Source: an uncultured Flammeovirgaceae bacterium (GTDB lineage: Bacteria; Bacteroidota; Bacteroidia; Cytophagales; Cyclobacteriaceae). Taken from it: a stretch of DNA of 7,222 nucleotides. The position numbers were made by a program, and so were the translations under genes. Under the pieces are notes generated by a model. That model saw nothing but the letters and a program-made list of their open reading frames with translations. It made no database searches and was not told the origin of the DNA. This document shows positions 1 to 5,931 of the stretch, piece after piece; positions within the stretch are counted from its first letter, which is position 1; every line of letters begins with the position of its first letter. Where the stretch lies: contig CAMLLI010000202.1 in assembly GCA_946480685.1 (NCBI GenBank), forward strand, positions 1 to 7,222, given 5' to 3'.

Positions 1-1112
1 ACGCGAATGTATATCTTCTTCCTATCCAATATATACCCTACGGCCCAGCACGTCAGCATGAAAAAGAGGGCGAAGAGGAAGGATGCGTGAATCGGACTCG
101 CTATAGCTCCGAATATATCCCGGTAGAACCAGCGTTGAAGGCTTGCATCTCCTACAGGAATGAGATATAGGGTTATCAGCAATAGTTCAGATAGTAAATA
201 TATAAAGAGGGGGTTTCTTCCGAAGACAACAAAGAAGTATGTCCATTTCTGGCGCTTCTCTATTTCGATGATGAACATCAGGGTCGGGAGTATCAACAGA
301 TCCAGCCCTACAGTTAATAGCACGAACGAGCTCGTCCAGATTTTCTTGTTGATGGGGAAAACCATATTCCACGTAAGTGCCAGCAAGATGAGTACTGCAC
401 CGGCCATGAGCAATTTGGAAATCGTTTCGTATGTATTGCCTTGCTTGCGGATATAGTCGCCTGCTATATAGCCGAAGATTACGTTTACTACCGAAGGCAG
501 CGTACTTAATATACCTTCCGGATCGAACGGCACCCCTTCACCATGATATAAATGCTTCTCACCCAGCAGGTAGAAATCAATCGCATTACCCCAATATCCG
601 GTCAGGCTATACGGATCGTTGGGATCACCATTCATATATAGCAACAACCAATATCCTAACAATATAACGGCACTAAACACAACGGCAACTTTCTTCGAAC
701 TATAATGCAGAACCACCGAGGCAACGAGGTAACAAAGCGCTATGCGCTGCAATACTCCGAGAATGCGCGTTGTGCTGATAGGCTTAAACGCACCTGCTTC
801 AAAATCGTAGAACGGGAACCAGTACAGTAAATATCCCAACAGGAAAATGATGAGAAATCGCTTGAGCGTTTTCTGCCAGAATATAGTATCGCCCAAAGCT
901 TCATATTTATACATAACGAATGCCATGGCATTACCAACAGCAAACAGGAAAGACGGGAATACTAAATCGGTAGGCGTAAATCCATGCCAGCGGGCGTGCA
1001 TTAATGGAGCGTATGCTATACTCCAGTCTCCCGGGGAGTTAACAATGATCATGAAACATACCGTCATGCCCCGAAACACATCGAGCGCCAGGAAACGTTG
1101 ATTTTCTGCCAT
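1..1112 (-). CDS. Heparan-alpha-glucosaminide N-acetyltransferase-like multi-pass membrane protein (DUF5009/HGSNAT family), 3' end cut by window edge
   Basis: The reading frame is open from ATG at 1112-1110 to the left edge: 370 codons plus two bases. It ends on DRKKIYIR, which resembles the end of the family, so only a few residues should be missing. Family hallmarks seen: LALDVFRG near residues 8-15, VNSPG at 24-28, HARWHGFTPTDLVFP at 39-53, FDPEGILSTLPS at 196-207, and FGRNPLFIYLLSE at 297-309. About ten hydrophobic segments suggest an inner-membrane protein. In the lysosomal homologue HGSNAT the histidine matching H39 carries the acetyl group during transmembrane acetylation of glucosamine ends. 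Bacterial members are thought to acylate sugars, but the substrate here is unknown. In-frame TAG and TAA lie just upstream of the ATG, so no longer start is possible. It is the last gene of the minus-strand block, separated from the MazG-like gene by 141 nt with its own candidate promoter. Confidence 0.9.
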   Translation of the reverse strand, partial: MAENQRFLALDVFRGMTVCFMIIVNSPGDWSIAYAPLMHARWHGFTPTDLVFPSFLFAVGNAMAFVMYKYEALGDTIFWQKTLKRFLIIFLLGYLLYWFPFYDFEAGAFKPISTTRILGVLQRIALCYLVASVVLHYSSKKVAVVFSAVILLGYWLLLYMNGDPNDPYSLTGYWGNAIDFYLLGEKHLYHGEGVPFDPEGILSTLPSVVNVIFGYIAGDYIRKQGNTYETISKLLMAGAVLILLALTWNMVFPINKKIWTSSFVLLTVGLDLLILPTLMFIIEIEKRQKWTYFFVVFGRNPLFIYLLSELLLITLYLIPVGDASLQRWFYRDIFGAIASPIHASFLFALFFMLTCWAVGYILDRKKIYIR

Positions 1113-1190
1113 AGCGAGTAAAAAGATTTAGGTCTATGCTAAACTCCTTTAAATTTATGAGAGCTCCAAGCACACACGTACACATTTTCA

Positions 1191-1221
1191 CAAAATATAC
1201 CGGTATGCATAGCGAAGCAAA
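1191..1221 (-). promoter_or_regulatory. Candidate Bacteroidota-type promoter for the HGSNAT-like gene
   Basis: Read on the minus strand, TTTG (1221-1218) is followed after 18 nt by TATATTTTG (1199-1191). This resembles the primary sigma factor consensus of Bacteroidota (-33 TTTG / -7 TAnnTTTG), with one extra base inside the -7 box. A start site near 1185 would leave a leader of about 70 nt. The leader carries AAAGGAG at 1150-1144, too far (31 nt) from the ATG to be its ribosome binding site. The match is by eye only. Confidence 0.4.
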
Positions 1222-1253
1222 CCAGTATATACAGCCAGATACCTGCTATACCC

Positions 1254-1580
1254 CTACTTCAATTTATCGTTTTGCTGGTGGCGGTCCTTATCACGCTGTG
1301 TTTTTTTCTCCAGGTTCTTATGAAACGCTTCTGTGAGATTTACGCCTGTTTGATTGGCCAGACAAATGACTACCCATAGAACATCGGCAAGTTCATCTCC
1401 CAGGTCTTTGTTCTTATCGGATTCTTTCTCCGACTGTTCACCATAACGTCTGGCCATGATGCGCGCCACCTCTCCCACTTCTTCGGTAAGTATAGCCATA
1501 TTGGTAAGTTCATTAAAGTAACGCACACCAGTGGTGTTGATCCACTCGTCTACCTTCTGCTGGGCTTCCTGTATAGTCAT
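1254..1580 (-). CDS. MazG-like nucleotide pyrophosphohydrolase (YpjD-type, single domain)
   Basis: A 108-residue all-alpha protein with the MazG metal-binding pattern: EEVGE at residues 33-37 (E33, E34, E37) and DELAD at 62-66 (E63, D66). This family hydrolyses (d)NTPs to the monophosphate and pyrophosphate and is held to clear non-canonical nucleotides or lower nucleotide alarmones in the cytoplasm. The length matches single-domain members rather than the two-domain E. coli MazG. The C-terminal tail is highly charged (KKTQRDKDRHQQNDKLK). It starts 50 nt after the dipeptidase gene, in the same direction as dtd. A dtd-mazG neighbourhood is, from memory, common in Bacteroidota. No strong Shine-Dalgarno precedes the ATG. 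The family is clear; the exact substrate is not. Confidence 0.9.
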   Translation of the reverse strand: MTIQEAQQKVDEWINTTGVRYFNELTNMAILTEEVGEVARIMARRYGEQSEKESDKNKDLGDELADVLWVVICLANQTGVNLTEAFHKNLEKKTQRDKDRHQQNDKLK

Positions 1581-1630
1581 GTATATTTTATAAAAGTATT
1601 ATTGAGAAATCTATAGGCTATATCGCTATA

Positions 1631-2308
1631 TCATTTTGCAAGTTCTTCAAAGTCTATATCAAGCACTTCATAGTTTCGCCAGCCTATAAAATCAAAGTGC
1701 CACCACTCGGAGCTGTTTACTTTAAAGCCTTGCTTTTCCATTACCTGTATAATAAGGGCACGGTTCTTACGCGCTTCCGGATCTTTAATGGGAGTTTTAG
1801 GCCACGCTTCTTTTTGAAACGAATCATATCCCGTAGGCATCTTGAGTTCTTCACCGGTTTTCAGGTTAATGATCGTCATATCAATCGCGCATCCGCGATT
1901 GTGGCGCGAACCTCTGTAGGGTGAAGCTACATAGGTGGTATCTTTATATACCTCATAAAATTTCACCGTGGCTTTATAGGGCCGGTAAGCATCGAATATC
2001 TTTATACCCAAACCTTGCTTCTGCAATTCGGCCTGCGCACGTTTTACAGCATTGGCAACAGGTTTGCGCGCATACGCTTTGGCGAGATTATATATTTTCT
2101 CACCGGTAAAGTTATTCGTTGTTGCATAGCGAATGTCGAGTACAATGCCCGGTATATATTGTTCCAGGTCGATGAGTTCCTTCTTCGGGTTCTGTTTTAT
2201 ACTCGCCTGGTATTCTTTCAGGTTTGTTACCTTCAACCCATATTTATACTGTGCCTGTGTTGTTATCGCAAACAGCATGGCCACTATGATATATACTGTC
2301 TTCATCAT
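1631..2308 (-). CDS. ddpX: Exported D-alanyl-D-alanine dipeptidase, VanX/DdpX type (peptidase family M15)
   Basis: The 225-residue protein opens with a hydrophobic N-terminus ending in TQAQ at about residue 20, a likely Sec signal peptide, so the enzyme should act in the periplasm. The zinc site of VanX is intact: [10 protein letters not shown] gives H136 and D143 (spacing identical to H116 and D123 of VanX), and EWWH gives catalytic E201 and zinc ligand H204. R109 in AYRP matches the transition-state arginine. The reaction is hydrolysis of D-Ala-D-Ala to two D-Ala. Without vanH, vanA or vanRS genes nearby, this is a turnover or salvage enzyme rather than a vancomycin-resistance module. The start overlaps the macrodomain gene stop (ATGA at 2308-2305). 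A second ATG directly follows (2305-2303), so either could initiate. Other D,L-dipeptides could be the real substrate. Confidence 0.9.
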   Translation of the reverse strand: MMKTVYIIVAMLFAITTQAQYKYGLKVTNLKEYQASIKQNPKKELIDLEQYIPGIVLDIRYATTNNFTGEKIYNLAKAYARKPVANAVKRAQAELQKQGLGIKIFDAYRPYKATVKFYEVYKDTTYVASPYRGSRHNRGCAIDMTIINLKTGEELKMPTGYDSFQKEAWPKTPIKDPEARKNRALIIQVMEKQGFKVNSSEWWHFDFIGWRNYEVLDIDFEELAK

Positions 2309-2820
2309 TTTAAAAGTTGTTGATACAGGTTCGTGTTCTCTTCGTCAAAACAACAAAAGATAACTTCACGGATCGAATCGTTCGACTGCAAAAACTGCTG
2401 AACGGTTGCGATCGCTATTTCAGCGGCTCGTCTTTTCGGAAAGCCATATATACCGGTGCTGATGTTGGGAAAAGCAATTGTACTGATGTTATGTTCAACG
2501 GCCAGTTGCAATGAGTTACGGTAGGCATTGCCAAGCAGCTGTTCTTCGTTATTACTGCCACCGTTCCAAACCGGTCCAACGGTATGGATAACATGTTTCG
2601 CTTTCAAATTACCTCCTGTAGTAATTACAGCTTCTCCGGTTTTACAGCCACCTTGTTTGTTGCGTATCTGCTTACACGCTTCCAGGATATGTGGACCACC
2701 GGACCGATGTATTGCACCGTCTACGCCACCACCTCCCAACAGACTGCTATTGGCTGCGTTTACAATAGCATCAACCTGCAGCTTTGTTATATCTCCTTGT
2801 ATCAGTTTTACACGACTCAT
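2305..2820 (-). CDS. ymdB: Macrodomain protein, O-acetyl-ADP-ribose deacetylase / ADP-ribosyl hydrolase (YmdB/MacroD type)
   Basis: The 171 residues form one macrodomain and nothing else. Ligand-binding signatures are present in order: QGDIT at 8-12 (D10 for adenine), [19 protein letters not shown] at 20-38 with the catalytic-loop aspartate D34, HTVGP at 79-83, and the phosphate loop STGIYGFP at 121-128. This pattern belongs to the MacroD/YmdB class, which deacetylates O-acetyl-ADP-ribose and can remove mono-ADP-ribose from acidic residues. The NAAN and [10 protein letters not shown] loops needed for activity are complete, so it should be active rather than a binding-only macrodomain. It overlaps dtd by 4 nt upstream (ATGA, 2820-2817) and the dipeptidase gene by 4 nt downstream, indicating translational coupling. 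Its physiological substrate in this operon is not evident. Confidence 0.93.
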   Translation of the reverse strand: MSRVKLIQGDITKLQVDAIVNAANSSLLGGGGVDGAIHRSGGPHILEACKQIRNKQGGCKTGEAVITTGGNLKAKHVIHTVGPVWNGGSNNEEQLLGNAYRNSLQLAVEHNISTIAFPNISTGIYGFPKRRAAEIAIATVQQFLQSNDSIREVIFCCFDEENTNLYQQLLK

Positions 2821-3269
2821 ACTTTGTTCTTGGTATCGATGATGATGGTTACAGGTCCATCGTTAAGCAGACTTACTTTCATGTCGGCACCAAACTCTCC
2901 GGTTTGTACAGGTTTACCCAAAGCAGCTTCAACGGCTGCTACAAATTTCGTATATAAAGGTATAGCAATATCCGGCTTGGAGGCTTTCAGGTATGATGGT
3001 CTGTTACCCTTCTTCGTACCGGCATGAAGTGTAAACTGACTTACAACAATAATATCGCCTCCATCTTCTTTTACACTTACATTCATCACACCGTCTGCAT
3101 CATTGAAGATGCGCAGGTTGACAATCTTTGTCGATAGCCAGTCTATATCTTCCTGCGTATCGGCATCTTCTATACCTACTAATATCAGGAGTCCTTTATT
3201 GATAGATGCTTTAACCTGGCCTTCGATGGTTACGGAAGATGATGTGACGCGTTGAACGACTGCGAGCAT
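2817..3269 (-). CDS. dtd: D-aminoacyl-tRNA deacylase (DTD)
   Basis: The 150-residue protein has the standard DTD length and start ([15 protein letters not shown]). Diagnostic motifs are SQFTL at residues 77-81 and NDGPVT at 136-141, which holds the Gly-cisPro pair (G138-P139) that enforces chiral proofreading. GNRPSY at 88-93 also fits. The homodimer hydrolyses the ester of D-amino acids, and of glycine mischarged on tRNA-Ala, in the cytoplasm. It is the first gene of a coupled run: its TGA overlaps the ATG of the macrodomain gene. The 116 nt upstream are very AT-rich, without a convincing promoter box or Shine-Dalgarno. Of all genes in the window this has the most certain function. Confidence 0.97.
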   Translation of the reverse strand: MLAVVQRVTSSSVTIEGQVKASINKGLLILVGIEDADTQEDIDWLSTKIVNLRIFNDADGVMNVSVKEDGGDIIVVSQFTLHAGTKKGNRPSYLKASKPDIAIPLYTKFVAAVEAALGKPVQTGEFGADMKVSLLNDGPVTIIIDTKNKV

Positions 3270-3289
3270 TTTGATGGTAAGATTAGAAT

Positions 3290-3380
3290 ATTTAAAGATT
3301 GAAAGATTTCAAAATTCAAAAATTGAAAAATTGTAAATGCTGTGATAACCTCATTTACTTTTTAAAAATAGAAAAATTAA
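3290..3380. other. AT-rich intergenic tract with small palindromes upstream of dtd
   Basis: The gap between the SDR gene and dtd is strongly AT-rich and built of repeated ATTGAAA/TTCAAAA-type words. One perfect small palindrome, TTCAA-AAA-TTGAA, lies at 3315-3327. It must hold the dtd promoter and the 3' end of the preceding operon. I cannot point to a clean TAnnTTTG box or a GC-rich terminator hairpin. Similar low-complexity A/T words are common between genes in Bacteroidota. Confidence 0.4.
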
Positions 3381-3385
3381 GGCAA

Positions 3386-4030
3386 TCAGAATTGCTGGAG
3401 GTCTTTGGATTCGTGGATGTGGGTGCCCTTTTGCTCTTGTGAAGCGAAGTGTAGCATGGCGCGGGCAACGTTGGCTGAATCTATAGCCTTATATTTTTTC
3501 GGAATGAGGAATCCGAAAATTTTATAGAAGATCCTGGCGGCATCTTCACCAGTGCGTTGTTCGGAACGATCGCCTAGTAATAGCGAAGGTCGGAATATAT
3601 GTGTGGCCTCGAAGTGTTCCTTCGTAACAGCTTCTTCTATCTCGCCCTTCACCTGGTTATAGTATATAGATGAATTTTTATCAGCACCCAACGCCGATAC
3701 GAGCATATACTGTTTAGCTCCGCGTTGTTTCCCCGACTTAGCCAACAGCAACGGGTAGTAAAAATCTACCTGGTAGAAATTTTCTTTCGTACCAGCCTTG
3801 GCCATGGTTGTACCGAGGCAACAGTAAATGTCATCGGCAGCAAAATCGTCAAGGCTCTCGCCGAGTTTTGAGAAATCGATTTTAAGCTGAGTAAGTTTGG
3901 AATGTTGCAACGGCAAGTCCTGACGAGTGAGCGCTATAACATGACTATACCGATCGCTGTCCAGCAACAATTGAAGCAACTGACTGCCAATTAACCCCGT
4001 GCTTCCGGCAATAAGTGCTGTCTTGTTCAT
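3386..4030 (-). CDS. Atypical SDR NAD(P)-binding oxidoreductase (HTATIP2/TIP30-like)
   Basis: The 214-residue Rossmann protein begins with GSTGLIGSQ (G9, G12, G15), the GxxGxxG dinucleotide site of extended/atypical SDRs. Downstream are YCCLGTT at 69-75, the strand-5 segment with S112 in SALGADKNSS, Y124xxxK128 (YNQVK), and FRPSLLLGDR at 146-155. S112, Y124 and K128 form a normal SDR catalytic triad, so it may be a true oxidoreductase, unlike NmrA-type regulators that lack it. The order and length fit bacterial relatives of human TIP30/HTATIP2. The substrate is unknown. The start ATG overlaps the stop of the YkvA-like gene by 4 nt (4030-4027), and it ends the three-gene transcription unit. 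It has no signal peptide or membrane segment, so it is cytoplasmic. Confidence 0.87.
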   Translation of the reverse strand: MNKTALIAGSTGLIGSQLLQLLLDSDRYSHVIALTRQDLPLQHSKLTQLKIDFSKLGESLDDFAADDIYCCLGTTMAKAGTKENFYQVDFYYPLLLAKSGKQRGAKQYMLVSALGADKNSSIYYNQVKGEIEEAVTKEHFEATHIFRPSLLLGDRSEQRTGEDAARIFYKIFGFLIPKKYKAIDSANVARAMLHFASQEQKGTHIHESKDLQQF

Positions 4031-4434
4031 ACTGACGCCACCCGGGATTTTTCCCAGGCTATAAATTTTTCGATCTCACCGCTAAACGATGTAAAGACCG
4101 ACATCAATATACCTATATCATCGGTGAGTCCAACTGCCGGTAATAAATCAGGAAGAAAATCGATCGGGTTAACAAAGTATATAACTGCTGCAGTGAGCAA
4201 AAGCAAAGGCTTCCACGGTATCTCACGGTAGTGTCCTAAAGCATAGGCCTTCAGCAATCTGCCAAGCGTAAAAAATTTTTCTTTTACATCACCGGCCTTT
4301 ACGTCTTTCCAGTTTACGGAGCGAAGTTTAAATGCCAGTTTGGATACGAGCAGCACCAGTCGTCCTTTTTTTCCAAGGATACCAGAAGCCTTATTCACTG
4401 CCATGTCGAAGAAAACATTTTTAGCCATAGGCAT
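4027..4434 (-). CDS. YkvA/DUF1232 family small membrane protein
   Basis: From ATG at 4434-4432 the product has 135 residues. The DUF1232 core is clear at about 70-106: REIPWKPLLLLTAAVIYFVNPID, then FLPDLLPAVGLTDD, with two hydrophobic stretches (about 76-88 and 98-115). The PIDFLPDLLP...GLxDD signature is diagnostic. The function of the family is not established; it is a predicted inner-membrane protein. The N-terminal 70 residues are basic and probably cytoplasmic. The start is uncertain: ATG at 4428-4426 (MAKN) is equally possible. TTG at 4458 would add eight residues and leave only 10 nt after the previous gene, but it has no supporting Shine-Dalgarno. The stop is fused to the start of the SDR gene (ATGA), so the two are translationally coupled. 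Confidence 0.85.
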   Translation of the reverse strand: MPMAKNVFFDMAVNKASGILGKKGRLVLLVSKLAFKLRSVNWKDVKAGDVKEKFFTLGRLLKAYALGHYREIPWKPLLLLTAAVIYFVNPIDFLPDLLPAVGLTDDIGILMSVFTSFSGEIEKFIAWEKSRVASV

Positions 4435-4468
4435 GCTGTTTAGTTCCCAGACAAACAAAAAAGTATGC

Positions 4469-4990
4469 CTAGAAAGTTCGTTGAATTTCTTTTTTGAGCT
4501 CCGTGAGTGCGTGTGCTATAGGATCAACAGGTTTGTTGATCGACTTCTCGAAAATCTTTTTAGAAAGCTCAATGCTGGTAGCCTCCACGTTCATCTCACT
4601 GGAAGAATCGTTTATGGTAACGATTAAATCTTCCTTGGCGCTTTTAATGAGACTCCATACTTCTTCGCTCATATATACCTGCTGCGAGGCATTGTGATTG
4701 TATTCATTCCTGATCTCCGACAACAGCAACTGGTGGAAGTCGCGGGCCGGCATTCCGGAAGTGTTGAGTCTTATAAGCAGGTTTTGAGGTGAGATACGTT
4801 CGAGGAAAAGCGTCATTCGTTCGTATGCCTGCAAGCGACTTGGCAGCACTGTTTCTATGCTTCGTCCGCGCACTTCCAGTTTTTTCATTTCAATTTCCTT
4901 TTGAATAAACGTACGTACCAGCAGGTACGCTGCATATAAAACAACGGAGGCGGGAATCAGAATCTTACCGAATTCAATAAGGGCGTTCAT
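4469..4990 (-). CDS. Conserved-looking hypothetical protein with N-terminal membrane anchor
   Basis: I do not recognise a characterised family; it resembles a Bacteroidota-specific hypothetical protein (possibly the DUF7935 group, from memory). The 173-residue product has one hydrophobic segment at about 7-27 (ILIPASVVLYAAYLLV), then KEIEMKKLEVRGR and a long, mostly helical soluble part. That part includes LQAYERMTLFLERISPQNLLIR (53-74), a stretch around HQLLLSEIRNEYNHNASQQVYMS, and a charged C-terminus (ALTELKKEIQRTF). No catalytic motif is visible. A single anchor followed by helical, charged sequence suggests a membrane-tethered cytoplasmic domain. It is the first gene of the minus-strand unit with YkvA and the SDR protein. 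Its start lies only 51 nt from the divergent antitoxin start, so the two promoters must overlap or abut. Confidence 0.8.
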   Translation of the reverse strand: MNALIEFGKILIPASVVLYAAYLLVRTFIQKEIEMKKLEVRGRSIETVLPSRLQAYERMTLFLERISPQNLLIRLNTSGMPARDFHQLLLSEIRNEYNHNASQQVYMSEEVWSLIKSAKEDLIVTINDSSSEMNVEATSIELSKKIFEKSINKPVDPIAHALTELKKEIQRTF

Positions 4991-5013
4991 AAATTAAATC
5001 TTCTGTAAAAATG

Positions 5014-5030
5014 TTAACTTTAAAGGTTAA
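5014..5030. promoter_or_regulatory. Imperfect palindrome, candidate autoregulatory operator of the toxin-antitoxin locus
   Basis: TTAACTTTAAAGGTTAA pairs in 7 of 8 positions about its central A (TTAAC...GTTAA arms, one T-G mismatch). It ends 11 nt before the antitoxin ATG. Type II antitoxins usually repress their own promoter by binding such palindromes. TAACTTTA inside it also resembles a Bacteroidota -7 box for the plus strand. Position and symmetry support an operator; binding is an inference. Confidence 0.45.
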
Positions 5031-5034
5031 AGGA
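5029..5034 (+). promoter_or_regulatory. Shine-Dalgarno of the antitoxin gene
   Basis: AAAGGA lies 7 nt before the antitoxin ATG at 5042. It is one of very few good Shine-Dalgarno sequences in this window, where most starts have none, and it supports ATG 5042 as the real start. Its first two bases are shared with the palindrome at 5014-5030. Confidence 0.55.
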
Positions 5035-5041
5035 CAAATCT

Positions 5042-5233
5042 ATGCAGGGAGAAAGATTAAAAGAATATCTGCTTCAGATTGCGGGTCAAATTAATGAAAA
5101 AACCGAACTGGAGGATATTTACCAACAACTAGCATTGCTGGATGATATCGACCGTGCAGAAGTTGAAGAGAAAGAAGGTGAGGTTATCGCTCATCAAGAC
5201 GTTGTGCAGCAATCAAAGGAATGGTTAAAATAA
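5042..5233 (+). CDS. Small type II toxin-antitoxin antitoxin (partner of ParE/RelE-like toxin)
   Basis: The 63-residue acidic protein precedes and overlaps a ParE/RelE-like toxin gene by 13 nt, the usual antitoxin-first order. The sequence is mostly helical: LKEYLLQIAGQINE at 6-19, then TELEDIYQQLALLDDIDRAE, and a C-terminal tail HQDVVQQSKEWLK. Tails of the type 'hEEV...kkWL' are common in short antitoxins that pair with RelE/ParE toxins, where this part wraps around and blocks the toxin. No clear ribbon-helix-helix or helix-turn-helix fold can be assigned by eye, so DNA binding is uncertain. A good Shine-Dalgarno and an upstream palindrome suggest it is expressed and autoregulated. The frame is intact although the toxin frame is broken. 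Confidence 0.75.
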   Translation: MQGERLKEYLLQIAGQINEKTELEDIYQQLALLDDIDRAEVEEKEGEVIAHQDVVQQSKEWLK

Positions 5234-5525
5234 TCTGGACGAAACGAGCATTCAAACAGTTTGAACGGGCAATTAAATACATTCGTGACGAGCAGGGACT
5301 GGTTTACGCACGAATCGTTCATCAAAAATCATCGAATCAATAAGTCTTCTGGAATCTCAGCCCTTTCTAGGGCCACGCGAACCCGTGTTGCTCCATAAGA
5401 AATCTGAATACAGGTTTCTTATCGTATGGAGTTATAAAATCATTTATAAAGTCGACAACAAAAAAATCGTTATTTCGCGATTGTTCCACACTTCCATGAA
5501 CCCTGACCGATTGAGGGGTGTTTAA
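5221..5525 (+). pseudogene. ParE/RelE-like toxin gene broken by a -1 frameshift in an A run
   Basis: ATG at 5221 begins MVKIIWTKRAFKQFERAIKYIRDEQG, a typical ParE/RelE N-terminus, but the frame hits TAA at 5341-5343 after 40 codons. Shifting by one base at the five-A run (5324-5328) gives an open frame to TAA at 5523-5525. It reads KIIESISLLESQPFLGP, then EYRFLIVWSYKIIYKVDNKK and IVISRLFHTSMNP, which is the normal ParE C-terminal half. A sixth A (CAA AAA ATC) would restore a protein of 101 residues, the family's usual length. ParE toxins poison DNA gyrase and RelE toxins cut ribosome-bound mRNA; I cannot tell which applies. The absence of other damage means a recent mutation, a homopolymer sequencing error, or slippage-dependent expression are all possible. 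Confidence 0.8.
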
Positions 5526-5551
5526 GGAGCCAGAACCTTAGGTGTAAATTT

Positions 5552-5875
5552 ATGTTCGACAATATTCAACCTGTTACTATTTCGCCCCGAGCTGCCGGGG
5601 AAATCCTGAAGATTATGCAGACTAAAAATATTCCGGAAGGATATGGTCTGCGGGTCGGGGTTAAAGGTGGCGGCTGCGGAGTATCGCTGCTCATCGGGTT
5701 TGACAAACAGAAGGAGACCGATATAGCGTACACAATATCAGGTATACCGGTATATATTGACAAACGTCACACGATGTATATCATTGGGAAGGAAGTTGAT
5801 TTCTTCGAGGGTGAAGACGCACGCGGGTTTATGTTTGTCGATCCGAAGCAATCAGAAGTGAAGGAGAATACATAA
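5552..5875 (+). CDS. HesB/IscA-like (Fe-S biogenesis fold) protein lacking the C-terminal Cys pair
   Basis: The 107-residue protein fits the HesB/IscA/ErpA fold: VTISPRAAGEILKIM (8-22), then YGLRVGVKGGGCGVSLLIGFD (31-51) with the first conserved cysteine C42, and GIPVYIDKRHTMYIIGKEVDF (64-84). In IscA and ErpA the C-terminus carries CxC, which with the first Cys holds iron or a cluster. Here that part reads EDARGFMFVDPKQ, with no cysteine. C42 is the only cysteine in the protein, so normal cluster transfer is doubtful unless several subunits share C42. From memory, HesB-like proteins of this form are common in Bacteroidota, so it may be a divergent subgroup rather than a damaged gene. It starts 26 nt after the toxin remnant and could share its transcript. 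No suf or isc genes are nearby. Confidence 0.85.
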   Translation: MFDNIQPVTISPRAAGEILKIMQTKNIPEGYGLRVGVKGGGCGVSLLIGFDKQKETDIAYTISGIPVYIDKRHTMYIIGKEVDFFEGEDARGFMFVDPKQSEVKENT

Positions 5876-5882
5876 TCCAATT

Positions 5883-5921
5883 ACACAAAGCGAACAAAGA
5901 AGACGCAGACGTTCACAAAGG
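5883..5921. repeat. Intergenic ACAAAG repeat tract
   Basis: The 56-nt gap between the HesB-like and DUF488 genes contains CACAAAG at 5884-5890, ACAAAG at 5894-5899 and CACAAAG at 5914-5920, spaced by AAGACGCAGACGTT. Similar 'CACAAAG...CACAAAG' strings occur as dispersed intergenic repeats in many bacterial genomes (recalled, not searched). The last copy ends in AAAGG, 10 nt before the DUF488 ATG, and could serve as its ribosome binding site. Confidence 0.4.
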
Positions 5922-5931
5922 CTGGTGCAAG

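Larger units (their letters stand above)
5008..5038 (-). promoter_or_regulatory. Weak candidate promoter for the membrane-anchored hypothetical gene
   Basis: On the minus strand, TTTG (5038-5035) is followed after 18 nt by TAACATTTT (5016-5008). This is the same spacing as the candidate at 1191-1221, but the final G of the -7 box is missing. The leader would be only about a dozen nucleotides. The site overlaps the palindrome and Shine-Dalgarno of the opposite antitoxin gene, so a protein bound there could affect both directions. The match is by eye and weak. Confidence 0.25.

Noticed and set aside
431..1101. Plus-strand open frames within the first kilobase
   Set aside because: They lie antisense to the HGSNAT-like gene, which has family motifs throughout; their translations show no domain.
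1144..1150. AAAGGAG on the minus strand as ribosome binding site of the HGSNAT-like gene
   Set aside because: It is 31 nt from the ATG, with in-frame stops between; no other start follows at a suitable distance.
1631..2308. Vancomycin-resistance gene cluster
   Set aside because: Only the VanX-like dipeptidase is present; there is no vanH, vanA-type ligase or vanRS nearby, and the enzyme has a signal peptide.
2015..3027. Plus-strand frames opposite the dipeptidase, macrodomain and dtd genes
   Set aside because: Each is a mirror of a well-recognised minus-strand gene and gives Cys/Ser-rich, motif-free protein.
3270..3385. dtd promoter or rho-independent terminator in the AT-rich gap
   Set aside because: No convincing TAnnTTTG/TTTG pair or GC-rich stem with a T tract could be found; only small A/T palindromes.
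4435..4458. Upstream TTG start for the YkvA-like gene
   Set aside because: It adds eight residues without a Shine-Dalgarno; two ATG codons (4434 and 4428) fit the protein better.
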